Positions 24,228 to 33,479 of a stretch of 58,290 nucleotides of DNA are shown piece after piece. A program made the translations under genes and the position numbers. Source of the DNA: an uncultured Phascolarctobacterium sp. (GTDB taxonomy: Bacteria > Bacillota > Negativicutes > Acidaminococcales > Acidaminococcaceae); assembly GCF_934190775.1 (NCBI RefSeq), contig NZ_CAKPTG010000017.1:1-58290 (forward strand), written 5' to 3'. Position 1 is the first letter of the stretch; each line of letters opens with the position of its first letter. The notes beneath the pieces were generated by a model. The model did not search any database and was not told the DNA's origin. It saw only the letters and a program-made list of their open reading frames with translations.

Positions 24228-25505
24228 TTACCTCTTTAAGGCTCTCCATGCAATATCTTTTCTGCAAAAAGCGCCATCAAAATTAATTTTTTCTACAGCA
24301 GCATAGGCACGGTCGCGTGCAGCCTTAATATTGGCGTCCACAGCAGTTACACCCAATACACGTCCGCCGTTGGTAAGAACCTTGGCGCCGTCAGCTTTGG
24401 TGCCTGCGTGGAATACAACAACATCTTTATCAGCAGCAGCGTCAGCCAGACCAGTGATTTCCAGTCCTTTAGCATAACTTTCGGGATAACCGCCGGAAGC
24501 CATTACTACGCATACAGCAGCCTTGTCGTACCAGCCGAAGTCTACCTGATCAAGAGTACCGGTAGCGCAGGCCAGCATAATCTCAGCCAGGTCACCGTCA
24601 AGCAAAGGCAGTACTACCTGAGTCTCAGGGTCACCGAAGCGGCAGTTGAATTCTACAACCTTCACGCTGTCACCCTTAATCATCAGGCCGGCATAGAGGC
24701 AGCCCTGATACGGCATGCCTTCTGCTGCCATAGCAGCGATAACTGGTTTCAGAATCAGCTCAGTTGCTTTTAAACGCAGCACGTCGGTCATAACGGGAGC
24801 GGGAGCATAAGTTCCCATACCACCGGTGTTAGGGCCTTCGTCACCGTCAAATACGCGCTTGTGGTCCTGAGAAGCAATCATCGGCACAATGGTTTTGCCG
24901 TCGGTAAATGCCAGGAGAGAAGCCTCCTCGCCTTCCATGTATTCTTCCAGAACGAGGCGTGCGCCTGCGTTGCCAAATTTATGATCAGCCATCATTTCGT
25001 CGATAGCATCAAGTGCTTCCTGCTTAGTCATTGCAACAACAACGCCCTTGCCTGCTGCAAGACCGTCAGCCTTAACTACGATAGGTGCGCCCTTTTCTTC
25101 AACATAAGCCTTGGCAGTTTCGATATCCTCGCAAATTTTGAAGAAAGCGGTAGGAATATTGTATTTTGCCATCAGCTCTTTGGAAAATGCCTTGGAGCCT
25201 TCCAGCTGCGCTGCAGCTTTGGAAGGACCGAATACCGGCAGACCGCGGCGCTTGCAAACATCTGCAAGACCTGCAACAAGCGGTGCTTCCGGACCTACAA
25301 CGGTCAGGTCAATGCTCTTTTCCTCAGCGTAATCTGCTACGCCCTCCAGATTTTCAACATCCAGAGCAATGCATTCGCATTTAGGCAGCAGTGCCATGCC
25401 CGGGTTACCGGGAGCAGCATAAATTTTTTCAACCTTAGGGCTTTGCGCCAGCTTCCACGCTAAAGCGTGTTCGCGGCCGCCGCCACCGATTAATAAAATA
25501 TTCAT
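24228..25505 (-). CDS. purD: Phosphoribosylamine-glycine ligase (GAR synthetase)
   Basis: A 425-residue ATP-grasp enzyme joining phosphoribosylamine and glycine, the second step of purine synthesis. N-terminal MNILLIGGGGREHALAWKL, ATP-grasp core with PIVVKADGLAAGKGVVVA, the GPNTGGMGTYAPAPV loop, and VVEFNCRFGDPETQVVLP are visible. Full length. It follows purH with a 2-base gap and is the last gene of the purE operon before guaB. Confidence 0.95.
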   Translation of the reverse strand: MNILLIGGGGREHALAWKLAQSPKVEKIYAAPGNPGMALLPKCECIALDVENLEGVADYAEEKSIDLTVVGPEAPLVAGLADVCKRRGLPVFGPSKAAAQLEGSKAFSKELMAKYNIPTAFFKICEDIETAKAYVEEKGAPIVVKADGLAAGKGVVVAMTKQEALDAIDEMMADHKFGNAGARLVLEEYMEGEEASLLAFTDGKTIVPMIASQDHKRVFDGDEGPNTGGMGTYAPAPVMTDVLRLKATELILKPVIAAMAAEGMPYQGCLYAGLMIKGDSVKVVEFNCRFGDPETQVVLPLLDGDLAEIMLACATGTLDQVDFGWYDKAAVCVVMASGGYPESYAKGLEITGLADAAADKDVVVFHAGTKADGAKVLTNGGRVLGVTAVDANIKAARDRAYAAVEKINFDGAFCRKDIAWRALKR

Positions 25506-25507
25506 GG

Positions 25508-26097
<590 letters not shown>

Positions 26098-26101
<4 letters not shown>

Positions 26102-26703
26102 GCTTTAACCTTTACCTTTCTGCCTTCGATTGTCAGCTTTCCTTCTGCCCAAAGCTTTAAAGCCTCCGGCATTGCGATATGCTCCTGCACTAGAATGCGA
26201 TCAGCCAAAGTATCCTCGGTATCGTCATCCATAACAGGAACAACCTTCTGCAGGATAATCGGGCCGCTGTCAGTGCCTGCATCGACAAAATGAACGGTGC
26301 AGCCGCTGAATTTTACGCCGTAGTCCACAGCCTGCTTCTGTCCGTGCAGACCGGGGAAGCTCGGGAGCAGCGCCGGATGAATATTAATAATCTTATGCTG
26401 CCATTTATTTACGAAATCAGCGCTCAGAATACGCATGAAGCCTGCGAGAACTACCAGCTCGCAGCCATCTGCTTCTAACGCAGCGTTGATTTTTGCTTCA
26501 AATTCTTCTTTGGAAGCGCAAGCCTTACGCTCTACGGCAACGGTTTTGATATCGGCCTTTTGCGCACGCTCCAAAGCAAAAGCATCAGGCTTATCACTGA
26601 TTACAACCGCAATTTCCAGCGGCAGATAGCCATCAGCGATACGGTCCATAATCGCCTGCAGGTTGCTGCCGCGACCGCTTACAAGTACGCCGATTTTATG
26701 CAC
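26098..26703 (-). CDS. purN: Phosphoribosylglycinamide formyltransferase
   Basis: A 201-residue enzyme that formylates GAR with 10-formyl-THF. The N-terminal IGVLVSGRGSNLQAIMDRI, the MRILSADFVNKWQHKIINIHPALLPSFPG block with catalytic Asn/His, HFVDAGTDSGPIILQ (catalytic Asp) are seen. Its stop overlaps the purH ATG by 4 bases and its start overlaps purM by 8 bases, indicating translational coupling. Confidence 0.95.
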
Positions 26704-27757
26704 CGAAAACGCCGCCTTTCATAATCGTTTCTTTATGGCCGGGAACAACCTTGCCCAGCTCGTAGAAGGTTTCACCAGCCTCAGTCAGATGTGCGCGTAC
26801 AGCGTCAGCCTCAGACGGGTCAACAACCAGTACCATGCCTACGCCCATGTTGAAGGTGCGGTACATTTCAGCCCAGGGCACATTGCCCCATTCCTGCAGC
26901 TTTTTGAAGACAACAGGAACTTCCCAAGCCTCGGCATTTACCTCAGCATCGCAGTCTTCAGGCAGAATGCGGGGGATATTATCATAGAAGCCGCCGCCGG
27001 TGATGTGCACCATACCGTGCAAATCAAAGTTTTCAATCAGCGGCAGACAGGTTTTCGGATACAGACGAGTCGGAGTCAGCAGCTTTTCGCCCAAGGTGCA
27101 GCCAAATTCCGGAATTTCAGTGTCCATAGTGTAACCCATAGCCTCAAAGCAGATTTTACGTACGAGGGAGAAGCCGTTGGAATGCACACCGCTGGAAGGC
27201 AGGCCCAAAAGCACGTCGCCGGCCTTAACCTTGTCACCGGTAATCATTTTGCTCTTGTCAACTACGCCAACGCAGAAGCCTGCGATGTCATATTCGCCTT
27301 TAGAATAGAAGCCGGCCATTTCTGCAGTTTCGCCGCCGATAAGAGCGCAGCCGCTTTCCTTGCAGGCATTGGCAACACCCTTAACGATGTTGGCAACCTT
27401 TTGGGAATCAACCTTATCTACTGCAATGTAATCCAGGAAGAACAAGGGCTCTGCGCCTTGTACCAAGATATCGTTAACGCACATTGCTACAGCGTCCTGG
27501 CCGATGGTATCATGCTTATCAGCCATGAAAGCCAGCTTCAGCTTAGTGCCTACGCCGTCAGTACCGCTGACGAGCACAGGCTCCTTGTATTTGCCGCTGT
27601 TTAAAGCAAACAGGCCGCCGAAGCCGCCCAGGTCGCCGATAACCTCAGGTCTGTAGGTAGCACGTACGCTATCCTTCATTAATTCTACTGCTTTATTACC
27701 AGCATCAATATCTACACCGGCATCAGCATAAGTAAGTTGTTTCTTTTCCTCGCTCAT
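26696..27757 (-). CDS. purM: Phosphoribosylformylglycinamidine cyclo-ligase (AIR synthetase)
   Basis: A 353-residue ATP-dependent enzyme closing the imidazole ring. Signature segments are LTYADAGVDIDAGNKAVELM, VSGTDGVGTKLKLAF, GQDAVAMCVNDILVQGAEPL, GGETAEMAGFYS and HITGGGFYDNIPRILPE. Typical length. Located 14 bases after the purF stop. Confidence 0.96.
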   Translation of the reverse strand: MSEEKKQLTYADAGVDIDAGNKAVELMKDSVRATYRPEVIGDLGGFGGLFALNSGKYKEPVLVSGTDGVGTKLKLAFMADKHDTIGQDAVAMCVNDILVQGAEPLFFLDYIAVDKVDSQKVANIVKGVANACKESGCALIGGETAEMAGFYSKGEYDIAGFCVGVVDKSKMITGDKVKAGDVLLGLPSSGVHSNGFSLVRKICFEAMGYTMDTEIPEFGCTLGEKLLTPTRLYPKTCLPLIENFDLHGMVHITGGGFYDNIPRILPEDCDAEVNAEAWEVPVVFKKLQEWGNVPWAEMYRTFNMGVGMVLVVDPSEADAVRAHLTEAGETFYELGKVVPGHKETIMKGGVFGA

Positions 27758-27771
27758 GAGCCTTCCTCCTG

Positions 27772-29217
27772 TTATTCAATAATGCTTTCAGGTTCTGCTT
27801 TGATTACGCTATCTGCGTTATCGGGGTATTTAGCGCTGAAGCAAGCACAGCACAAACCATCGGGATCAATTTTATCAATAGCACGTTTCATGCCATCCAT
27901 GGAAATATAATGCAGGCTGTCTGCCCCAATATAACGGCAGATTTCATTTTCCGTGCAACGTGCCGCAATCAGCTCCTTGCGCTCGGAGGTATCAATACCA
28001 TAGTAGCAGCTGTCTGTTACCGGAGGAGAAGAAATGCAGACATGCACTTCACGTGCGCCTGCCTCCTTCAGCAGCTTAACGATCTTGCCGCTGGTAGTGC
28101 CACGAACGATGGAGTCATCGACCATAACAACAGATTTGCCTTCTACAACGCTGCGTACCGGGTTCAGCTTCAGACGTACGGCATTAGCACGTTGCTTTTG
28201 CGTCGGCTGAATAAAAGTACGGCCTACATAACGGTTTTTTGTAAGACCTTCCAGGAAGGGAACACCGGCCTCCATAGCATAGCCGATTGCCGCCGGAGTG
28301 CCGCTGTCAGGAACGGAAATAACGATATCCGGATGAATATCAGGAGTTTCCTTAGCCAGCTCGCGTCCCATCTGGATACGTGCATCATATACAGATTGGT
28401 TGTCGATGATACTGTCATTACGAGCAAAGTAAACATATTCAAAAATGCAGTGCGCAGGCTTTGCCGGTTTGTTTTCAGCCCACATCATGCTGCGCGGTTC
28501 AGAGTTATCGCTGTCGATAATAATCATTTCGCCGGGCTTAACATCGCGTACCAGCTCTGCACCAACCAAGTCAAAAGCACAGGATTCGGAAGCAACGCAC
28601 CAGCCGTTTTCCATCTTACCGAGTACCAGAGGACGGAAGCCGTAGGGGTCGCGTACAGCGATGATTTTATTATCAGTCAACAGCAGAATAGCAAAAGCGC
28701 CCTTAATTTGGTTAACAGCCTCTGCTACACGCTCTTCAATAGTCGGACGTGCACTGTAGGCAATCAAGGTCAATACAACCTCACTGTCAACAGTAGTATT
28801 AAATACTGCGCCTTCCTTAGCCAGGTTAGCACGCAGCTGACCGGCATTAGTCAGGTTACCGTTGTGGCTCAGTGCCAGGTTACCGCCGTCAAAATAAACC
28901 TTCAGCGGCTGAATATTATACGGCATGCTGGCACCGGTGGTGGAATAACGTACGTGGCCGATAGCAGCATAACCCTGCAAATCAGCAACGCCATCCTTGA
29001 AGACATCGGCAACCAGGCCCATGCCTTTTTTAATTTTCATACGCTCGCCATCAGTAACAACAATACCGGTACTTTCCTGGCCACGATGCTGCAGCGCATA
29101 CAGTCCCCAATAGGTGTTGAGTGCTACATCCTCATTATGGCTGAAGATACCAAAGACGCCGCACTCCTCATGCAGCTTGTCCTCGCTAAAATTTTGCTCC
29201 TCGAAAATCTGCTCCAC
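27772..29217 (-). CDS. purF: Amidophosphoribosyltransferase (Bacillus-type, iron-sulfur)
   Basis: A 481-residue enzyme catalysing the first committed step, PRPP plus glutamine to phosphoribosylamine. A short propeptide precedes the catalytic Cys in LHEECGVFGIFSH, as in the B. subtilis type that is cleaved to expose Cys1. The PRPP loop is VVMVDDSIVRGTTSGKI. C-terminal cysteines (DGLCCACFSAKYP and an upstream Cys) fit a [4Fe-4S] cluster that makes the enzyme oxygen-sensitive, in keeping with an anaerobe. Confidence 0.95.
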   Translation of the reverse strand: MEQIFEEQNFSEDKLHEECGVFGIFSHNEDVALNTYWGLYALQHRGQESTGIVVTDGERMKIKKGMGLVADVFKDGVADLQGYAAIGHVRYSTTGASMPYNIQPLKVYFDGGNLALSHNGNLTNAGQLRANLAKEGAVFNTTVDSEVVLTLIAYSARPTIEERVAEAVNQIKGAFAILLLTDNKIIAVRDPYGFRPLVLGKMENGWCVASESCAFDLVGAELVRDVKPGEMIIIDSDNSEPRSMMWAENKPAKPAHCIFEYVYFARNDSIIDNQSVYDARIQMGRELAKETPDIHPDIVISVPDSGTPAAIGYAMEAGVPFLEGLTKNRYVGRTFIQPTQKQRANAVRLKLNPVRSVVEGKSVVMVDDSIVRGTTSGKIVKLLKEAGAREVHVCISSPPVTDSCYYGIDTSERKELIAARCTENEICRYIGADSLHYISMDGMKRAIDKIDPDGLCCACFSAKYPDNADSVIKAEPESIIE

Positions 29218-29244
29218 AATTTTTCTCCTTAATTTTAGTTTTTA

Positions 29245-29328
29245 GTTATCAATTGTCAGTTATTAGTTATTAGTTATTAGTTATTAGTTATTAGTTATTA
29301 GTGATCAGTGGTCAGTTTCTATCCACTA
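29245..29328. repeat. Heptamer tandem repeat between purE and purF
   Basis: Six perfect GTTATTA units occupy 29259-29300. Degenerate units in the same 7-base register flank them: GTTATCA, ATTGTCA on the left; GTGATCA, GTGGTCA, GTTTCTA, TCCACTA, CCCACTA, TCCACTA on the right. No hairpin or gene is visible. It lies inside the pur transcript, so copy-number change could alter purE-purF spacing. Confidence 0.85.
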
Positions 29329-29342
29329 CCCACTATCCACTA

Positions 29343-29864
29343 TTACAGGTGTAAATCCTTGAACTCCTGCGCAGGAACGCCACGCATAGAAGCCAGTTTT
29401 TCACCCTTAGCTCTTACTTCTTCACGCATTGTTGCACGATGCTCTGCCAGTTTTTCTACCAGCTCCGGATATTTTACGGAAAGAATCTGAATGGCGAACA
29501 AAGCAGCATTCTTGGAACCATTAATGGCCATCGTAGCAACAGGTACACCGGAAGGCATCTGTACAAAGCTCAGCAGTGCGTCCATACCAGCCAACGGTGT
29601 TGCATTAATAGGAATACCGATGACAGGAACGGTAGTAAAGGCAGCGATGAAACCACCCAGATGAGCAGCTGCGCCGGCTGCGGCAATAATTACCTCTACG
29701 CCACGGTCACGGGCACCCTTAGCAAAGTTCTGTACTACATCCGGAGTACGGTGAGCAGAAGCAACAACTACTTCAGTTTCAACGCCAAACTCCTTCAGAG
29801 TTTTTTCTGCAGCCTCAAGTATAGGCCAGTCAGAATTACTACCCATGATAATTGCAACTTTCAT
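29343..29864 (-). CDS. purE: 5-(carboxyamino)imidazole ribonucleotide mutase
   Basis: A 173-residue class I PurE. Features are VAIIMGSNSDWPILEAAEKTL, the VVASAHRTPDVVQNFA segment and the glycine-rich AAGAAAHLGGFIAAFTTVPVIGIP. First gene of the operon, with promoter and PurBox upstream. A PurK partner (needed by class I enzymes to make N5-CAIR) is not in this window. RBS GGGAGGTAGATTTCA. Confidence 0.95.
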   Translation of the reverse strand: MKVAIIMGSNSDWPILEAAEKTLKEFGVETEVVVASAHRTPDVVQNFAKGARDRGVEVIIAAAGAAAHLGGFIAAFTTVPVIGIPINATPLAGMDALLSFVQMPSGVPVATMAINGSKNAALFAIQILSVKYPELVEKLAEHRATMREEVRAKGEKLASMRGVPAQEFKDLHL

Positions 29865-29985
29865 TGAAATCTACCTCCCAAAAATTACTTGTAGAAACAA
29901 CAAAACCCAAGCAGAAAGCTGTTCAGTTTCGAAATCCTGTGCAAAATCTAACCCGGGTTCTCAATCACTTAAATAATTCACTTTA

Positions 29986-30014
29986 ATTATACCAATCCAA
30001 CGCGTAAACGTCAA
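29986..30014 (-). promoter_or_regulatory. Promoter of the purine operon
   Basis: TTGACG (30014-30009) and TATAAT (29991-29986) with a 17-bp spacer. The start near 29979 gives a leader of about 115 nt to purE. The leader contains AACCCGGGTT but no recognisable purine riboswitch. Confidence 0.75.
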
Positions 30015-30021
30015 ATAAACT

Positions 30022-30062
30022 GTGAACTTTTTAACAGTTTTTTAGAAAATCGTTCGGAAAAA
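30022..30062 (-). promoter_or_regulatory. PurBox-like operator pair upstream of purE
   Basis: On the minus strand TTTTTCCGAACGAT (core 30057-30049) matches the Gram-positive PurR box AWWWCCGAACWWT with one mismatch. A degenerate inverted half-site, AAAAGTTCAC (core 30027-30022), follows at 24 bases between cores, close to the spacing of Bacillus PurBox pairs. Both lie just upstream of the -35. Confidence 0.5.
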
Positions 30063-30074
30063 GTTTGAGCAAAG

Positions 30075-30106
30075 AAAAAAGCACCTGTCAGACATCAGAC
30101 AGATGC
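30075..30106 (-). terminator. Terminator of the small hypothetical gene
   Basis: GCATCTGTC (30106-30098) pairs with GACAGGTGC (30089-30081), followed by TTTTTT. The stem overlaps the gene's last codons and stop. Confidence 0.7.
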
Positions 30107-30424
30107 TAAAAACTCATACGCCAAAGTGCTTATTCCATTGTTCAATGATTCTCTTTTTGTTCTGAGATACGAAAATTCGCGTGCCATCTCCCAAATCAAG
30201 GCTGCATTATCAGCAGCAAAATCTTTCAAATCTTCTATTTCAGCCTCGCTGTATCCCTCAAAAGAAGCTGTATCTAAGTCAGGCAAGGAAATCTGCAAAT
30301 AGTCAAAGCCAGTATCTACAGGACGTTCAAAATAAACATCAATATGCTCACCATTCTTGTCCTTGCGTACATCATTAAAAGTAACAAGTGTTCCATCAGC
30401 GAATTCTACATATGTATATTTCAT
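30095..30424 (-). CDS. Small acidic hypothetical protein
   Basis: A 109-residue protein I do not recognise. It starts MKYTYVEFADGTLVTFNDV, a beta-rich stretch, then has a PDLDTASFEGYSEAEIEDLKD acidic helix and a C-terminal helix with REFSYLRTKRESLNNGI. No signal peptide or membrane segment. The ATG at 30424 is chosen because AGAGG lies 8 bases upstream; an in-frame GTG three codons earlier overlaps the RBS. Its own terminator overlaps the stop, so it is monocistronic, between purE and clpB. Confidence 0.65.
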   Translation of the reverse strand: MKYTYVEFADGTLVTFNDVRKDKNGEHIDVYFERPVDTGFDYLQISLPDLDTASFEGYSEAEIEDLKDFAADNAALIWEMAREFSYLRTKRESLNNGISTLAYEFLASV

Positions 30425-30540
30425 TTTGCTCACCTCTTTTTATAAACATAATGCATTGGCAACTCAATAACTGAACATCTCTTTTAATTGTATCATTTCC
30501 CCACCTGCCACGCAATAAAAAGCCTATTTATATATTTTAG

Positions 30541-30585
30541 AAAAAGCACCCTCCGCCACCGCATTCACGGCAGCAGAGGGCGCTT
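30541..30585 (-). terminator. Terminator of clpB
   Basis: On the minus strand AAGCGCCCTC (30585-30576) pairs with GAGGGTGCTT (30553-30544) through one G-U pair, with a loop that can itself fold, followed by TTTT. Confidence 0.7.
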
Positions 30586-30600
30586 AAACCCCAAGCTGTT

Positions 30601-33141
30601 TTATTTTACGACAACGTCAATTGCCTCGTTTACCAATACAACCTCAACCTTATCGCCATTTTTAATTTCGCCTGCAACAATCTTCTTGCCCAGGATGTTT
30701 TCTACAGTGTGGACAATCAGACGTTTCAACGGACGAGCACCGAAGGCAGGATCAAAGCCGGCCTTTGCCAGGAAAGCAACAGCCTCGTCAGTATAAGTCA
30801 GCGTCAGCTCCAGCTGCTTGTTCAGACGGTCGCCCAGCTCATGCAGTACCAGTTTAACGATTTCCTTAATTTGTTCTGCCTGCAGCGGTTTGAAGACAAC
30901 AATGTCATCAACACGGTTCAGGAATTCCGGACGGAAGAAGTTCATCAGCATCTGCTGAATCTTTTCTCTGTCCATAGAGCCCTGTGCCTTCATAATCTCG
31001 TTGCTGCCAAGGTTACTGGTCATGATAATCAAGGTATTCTTGAAGTCAACGATACGGCCTTTACCATCGGTCAGACGGCCATCGTCCAGAACCTGCAGCA
31101 ATACGTTAAAGACATCTGCATGTGCCTTTTCGATTTCGTCCAACAGGATTACGCTGTACGGATGACGGCGTACAGCCTCGGTCAGCTGACCGCCTTCATC
31201 ATAGCCGACGTATCCCGGAGGCGCACCGATCAGACGAGATACGGTATGCTTCTCCATGTATTCGCTCATATCGATACGTACCATGTTGCGTTCATCATCA
31301 AAAAGTACCTCTGCCAAGGTCTTAGCCAGCTCGGTTTTGCCGACACCGGTAGGACCAAGGAAGATAAAGGAGCCAATCGGACGATTAGGATCCTTGATAC
31401 CAGCACGCGCACGGATAACAGCTTCGCTGACAGCCTTGACTGCCTCATCCTGACCAATAACATGCTCGTGCAGGATTTCCTCCAGGTGAACCAGCTTAGC
31501 ACGTTCACCGGTGCCTAAGCGGGCAACAGGAATGCCGGTCCAGGTGCTGACAACTTTGGCAATATCCTCTTCGTCAACCTCTTCCTTGAGCATAACATTG
31601 TCATTGCCGTTTTCATCCTTCTTGGACAAAGCAGCCAATTCCTTCTGCAGCTCAGGCAAACGGCCGTATTTCAATTCAGCCATTTTATTCAGGTCATAGT
31701 CGCGCTCAGCCTGCTCCATCTGGTTTTTCACAGCATCAATTTCCTTCTTTACCTCACGTACGCGGGCAATAGAAGCCTTTTCTGCATCCCAGCGTTTAAC
31801 AAGCTCGTCATTGTCCTTACGCAGCTTTGCCAGCTCCTCGTTCAGCTTAGCCAAACGATCCTTGGACTGAGCATCCTCCTCTTTGCCCAAAGCCTGAGCT
31901 TCAATTTCCAGCTGCAGGATACGACGTTTGCTTTCATCCAGCTCAGTCGGCAGCGAATCAATTTCGGTACGCAGACGGGCAGCAGCCTCATCTACCAGGT
32001 CAATAGCCTTATCAGGTAAGAAACGGTCATTGATATAACGGTTAGAAAGCACAGCAGCAGCCACCAGAGCAGCGTCTTTAATGCGCACGCCATGATGTAC
32101 CTCATAGCGTTCACGCAGGCCACGCAGGATGGAAATTGTATCTTCAACGCTCGGCTCCTTAACCATTACCGGCTGGAAACGACGCTCCAGCGCACTGTCC
32201 TTTTCAATATACTTACGGTATTCGTTCAGCGTAGTTGCACCGATGCAGCGCAGCTCGCCACGTGCCAGCATCGGCTTCAGGATGTTGCCTGCATCCATAG
32301 CGCCTTCGGCAGCACCGGCACCGACAACAGTATGCAGCTCATCAATAAACATGATAATCTGACCGGCACTTTCGCTGACAGCCTTCAATACCTTTTTCAG
32401 ACGCTCTTCGAATTCACCACGGTATTTGGCACCGGCAACCAAAGCTGCCAGATCCAGAGCATACAGGGTTTTATTCTTCAGGCTTTCCGGTACATCGCCG
32501 GCAATAATACGTCTTGCCAGACCTTCAACGATGGCAGTTTTACCAACGCCAGGCTCACCGATAAGCACCGGGTTATTTTTCTTACGACGCGAAAGGATTT
32601 CAATCGTACGACGGATTTCCTCATCACGGCCGATTACCGGGTCCAGCTTGCCTTCTTTGGCTTTAGCTGTCAAATCCTGGCCGTATTTTTCCAGCGTCTT
32701 TTTAGTTTCATCATTTGCTTCGCTGTTTTGATACTGCATAAATGCCGCCTCAACTTTTTTCTTATCTATACCATATTTACGGAAGAGCGATACAACATCG
32801 CTGTCACCGTCACTGGCCATAGCCGCAACCAGCTGGCCGATACCGATTTCTTCCTTACCTTGTCCCAGAATAGCCATTACTCTGGCAAAGCCGGTACCCA
32901 TCATCAGCTGACGGTCCTGACCTTTGACTCCGGGGATTTTTTGTACTAAAGCCTTAGCATCCTTGCTGAAAGCATTTTCATCAATGTGCAGGCTCTGCAG
33001 CAAATATTTAAAGAAGCCGTCGCTGCCGCACAATGCTGCCAGAACATGTGCCGTTGTCAGCTCCTGGTGATAGTTCATAACTGCCTGCTGCTGAGCAGCC
33101 TCCAATATAGCCTTTACCTCTTCACTGTAGCGTTCATTCAT
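30601..33141 (-). CDS. clpB: ATP-dependent chaperone ClpB
   Basis: A 846-residue disaggregase working with DnaK. An N-domain (MNERYSEEVKAILEAAQQQA), first AAA module with VLIGEPGVGKTAIVEGLAR and LFIDELHTVVGAG-type Walker B, a long coiled-coil middle domain (about residues 385-510), and a second AAA module with FLGPTGVGKTELAKTLAE and SEYMEKHTVSRLIGAPPGYVG are in order. No ClpP-binding loop is expected. The start at 33141 follows AGGAGG. A heat-shock operator is possible upstream. Confidence 0.95.
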   Translation of the reverse strand: MNERYSEEVKAILEAAQQQAVMNYHQELTTAHVLAALCGSDGFFKYLLQSLHIDENAFSKDAKALVQKIPGVKGQDRQLMMGTGFARVMAILGQGKEEIGIGQLVAAMASDGDSDVVSLFRKYGIDKKKVEAAFMQYQNSEANDETKKTLEKYGQDLTAKAKEGKLDPVIGRDEEIRRTIEILSRRKKNNPVLIGEPGVGKTAIVEGLARRIIAGDVPESLKNKTLYALDLAALVAGAKYRGEFEERLKKVLKAVSESAGQIIMFIDELHTVVGAGAAEGAMDAGNILKPMLARGELRCIGATTLNEYRKYIEKDSALERRFQPVMVKEPSVEDTISILRGLRERYEVHHGVRIKDAALVAAAVLSNRYINDRFLPDKAIDLVDEAAARLRTEIDSLPTELDESKRRILQLEIEAQALGKEEDAQSKDRLAKLNEELAKLRKDNDELVKRWDAEKASIARVREVKKEIDAVKNQMEQAERDYDLNKMAELKYGRLPELQKELAALSKKDENGNDNVMLKEEVDEEDIAKVVSTWTGIPVARLGTGERAKLVHLEEILHEHVIGQDEAVKAVSEAVIRARAGIKDPNRPIGSFIFLGPTGVGKTELAKTLAEVLFDDERNMVRIDMSEYMEKHTVSRLIGAPPGYVGYDEGGQLTEAVRRHPYSVILLDEIEKAHADVFNVLLQVLDDGRLTDGKGRIVDFKNTLIIMTSNLGSNEIMKAQGSMDREKIQQMLMNFFRPEFLNRVDDIVVFKPLQAEQIKEIVKLVLHELGDRLNKQLELTLTYTDEAVAFLAKAGFDPAFGARPLKRLIVHTVENILGKKIVAGEIKNGDKVEVVLVNEAIDVVVK

Positions 33142-33164
33142 CACGCTGCACCTCCTTCTATCAG

Positions 33165-33181
33165 GTTCAATAGCGGTCAAT
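33165..33181 (-). promoter_or_regulatory. Degenerate CtsR-like heptad pair in clpB leader
   Basis: GTTCAAT-agc-GGTCAAT has the layout of a CtsR operator (two direct heptads RGTCAAA with a 3-base gap), with two mismatches in one half and one in the other. A denser pair, AGTCAAA-a-AGTCAAA, overlaps the -35 region (33253-33267) but with the wrong gap. Confidence 0.3.
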
Positions 33182-33238
33182 AACCGAATGGAGTTGACTC
33201 TTTTCCATTTCCGGACCACTATTCACTTTCTAATTGCT

Positions 33239-33266
33239 ATTATATCAGTAAAAGTCAAAAAGTCAA
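33239..33266 (-). promoter_or_regulatory. Promoter of clpB
   Basis: TTGACT (33266-33261) and TATAAT (33244-33239) with a 16-bp spacer; predicted leader of about 90 nt. Confidence 0.65.
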
Positions 33267-33371
33267 ATGATTTTCTGTGTTAATTCAGTGAAAAATTACC
33301 ATCATTTTGTTGACATATTGTTAGCTTTGTGGCAATATTAATAGCATGTCGTTCTGTCGGCCAAGTACCCT

Positions 33372-33443
33372 TAACCCCAAAGACCATCGGCTAACCCCGG
33401 CCGTTTTGACCTTTATGCGTACTTCCACCAACAGGTCTATAAT
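33372..33443 (+). promoter_or_regulatory. Candidate activator-dependent promoter of lrgAB
   Basis: TATAAT (33438-33443) has no -35 at the right distance. Upstream, TAACCCC occurs twice as a direct repeat (33372-33378 and 33392-33398) with a period of 20 bases. Direct repeats at about two helical turns upstream of a -35-less promoter resemble LytTR-type activator sites. Sites for LytR were not verified. Confidence 0.3.
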
Positions 33444-33479
33444 TATATTATTTGTCATGTTTTATGAGGAGGAAACAAA

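Noticed and set aside
29865..29980. Possible purine riboswitch in the purE leader (GTTTCTAC segment)
   Set aside because: The rest of the aptamer core (paired P1, TATGG and GACTA-like elements) is missing.
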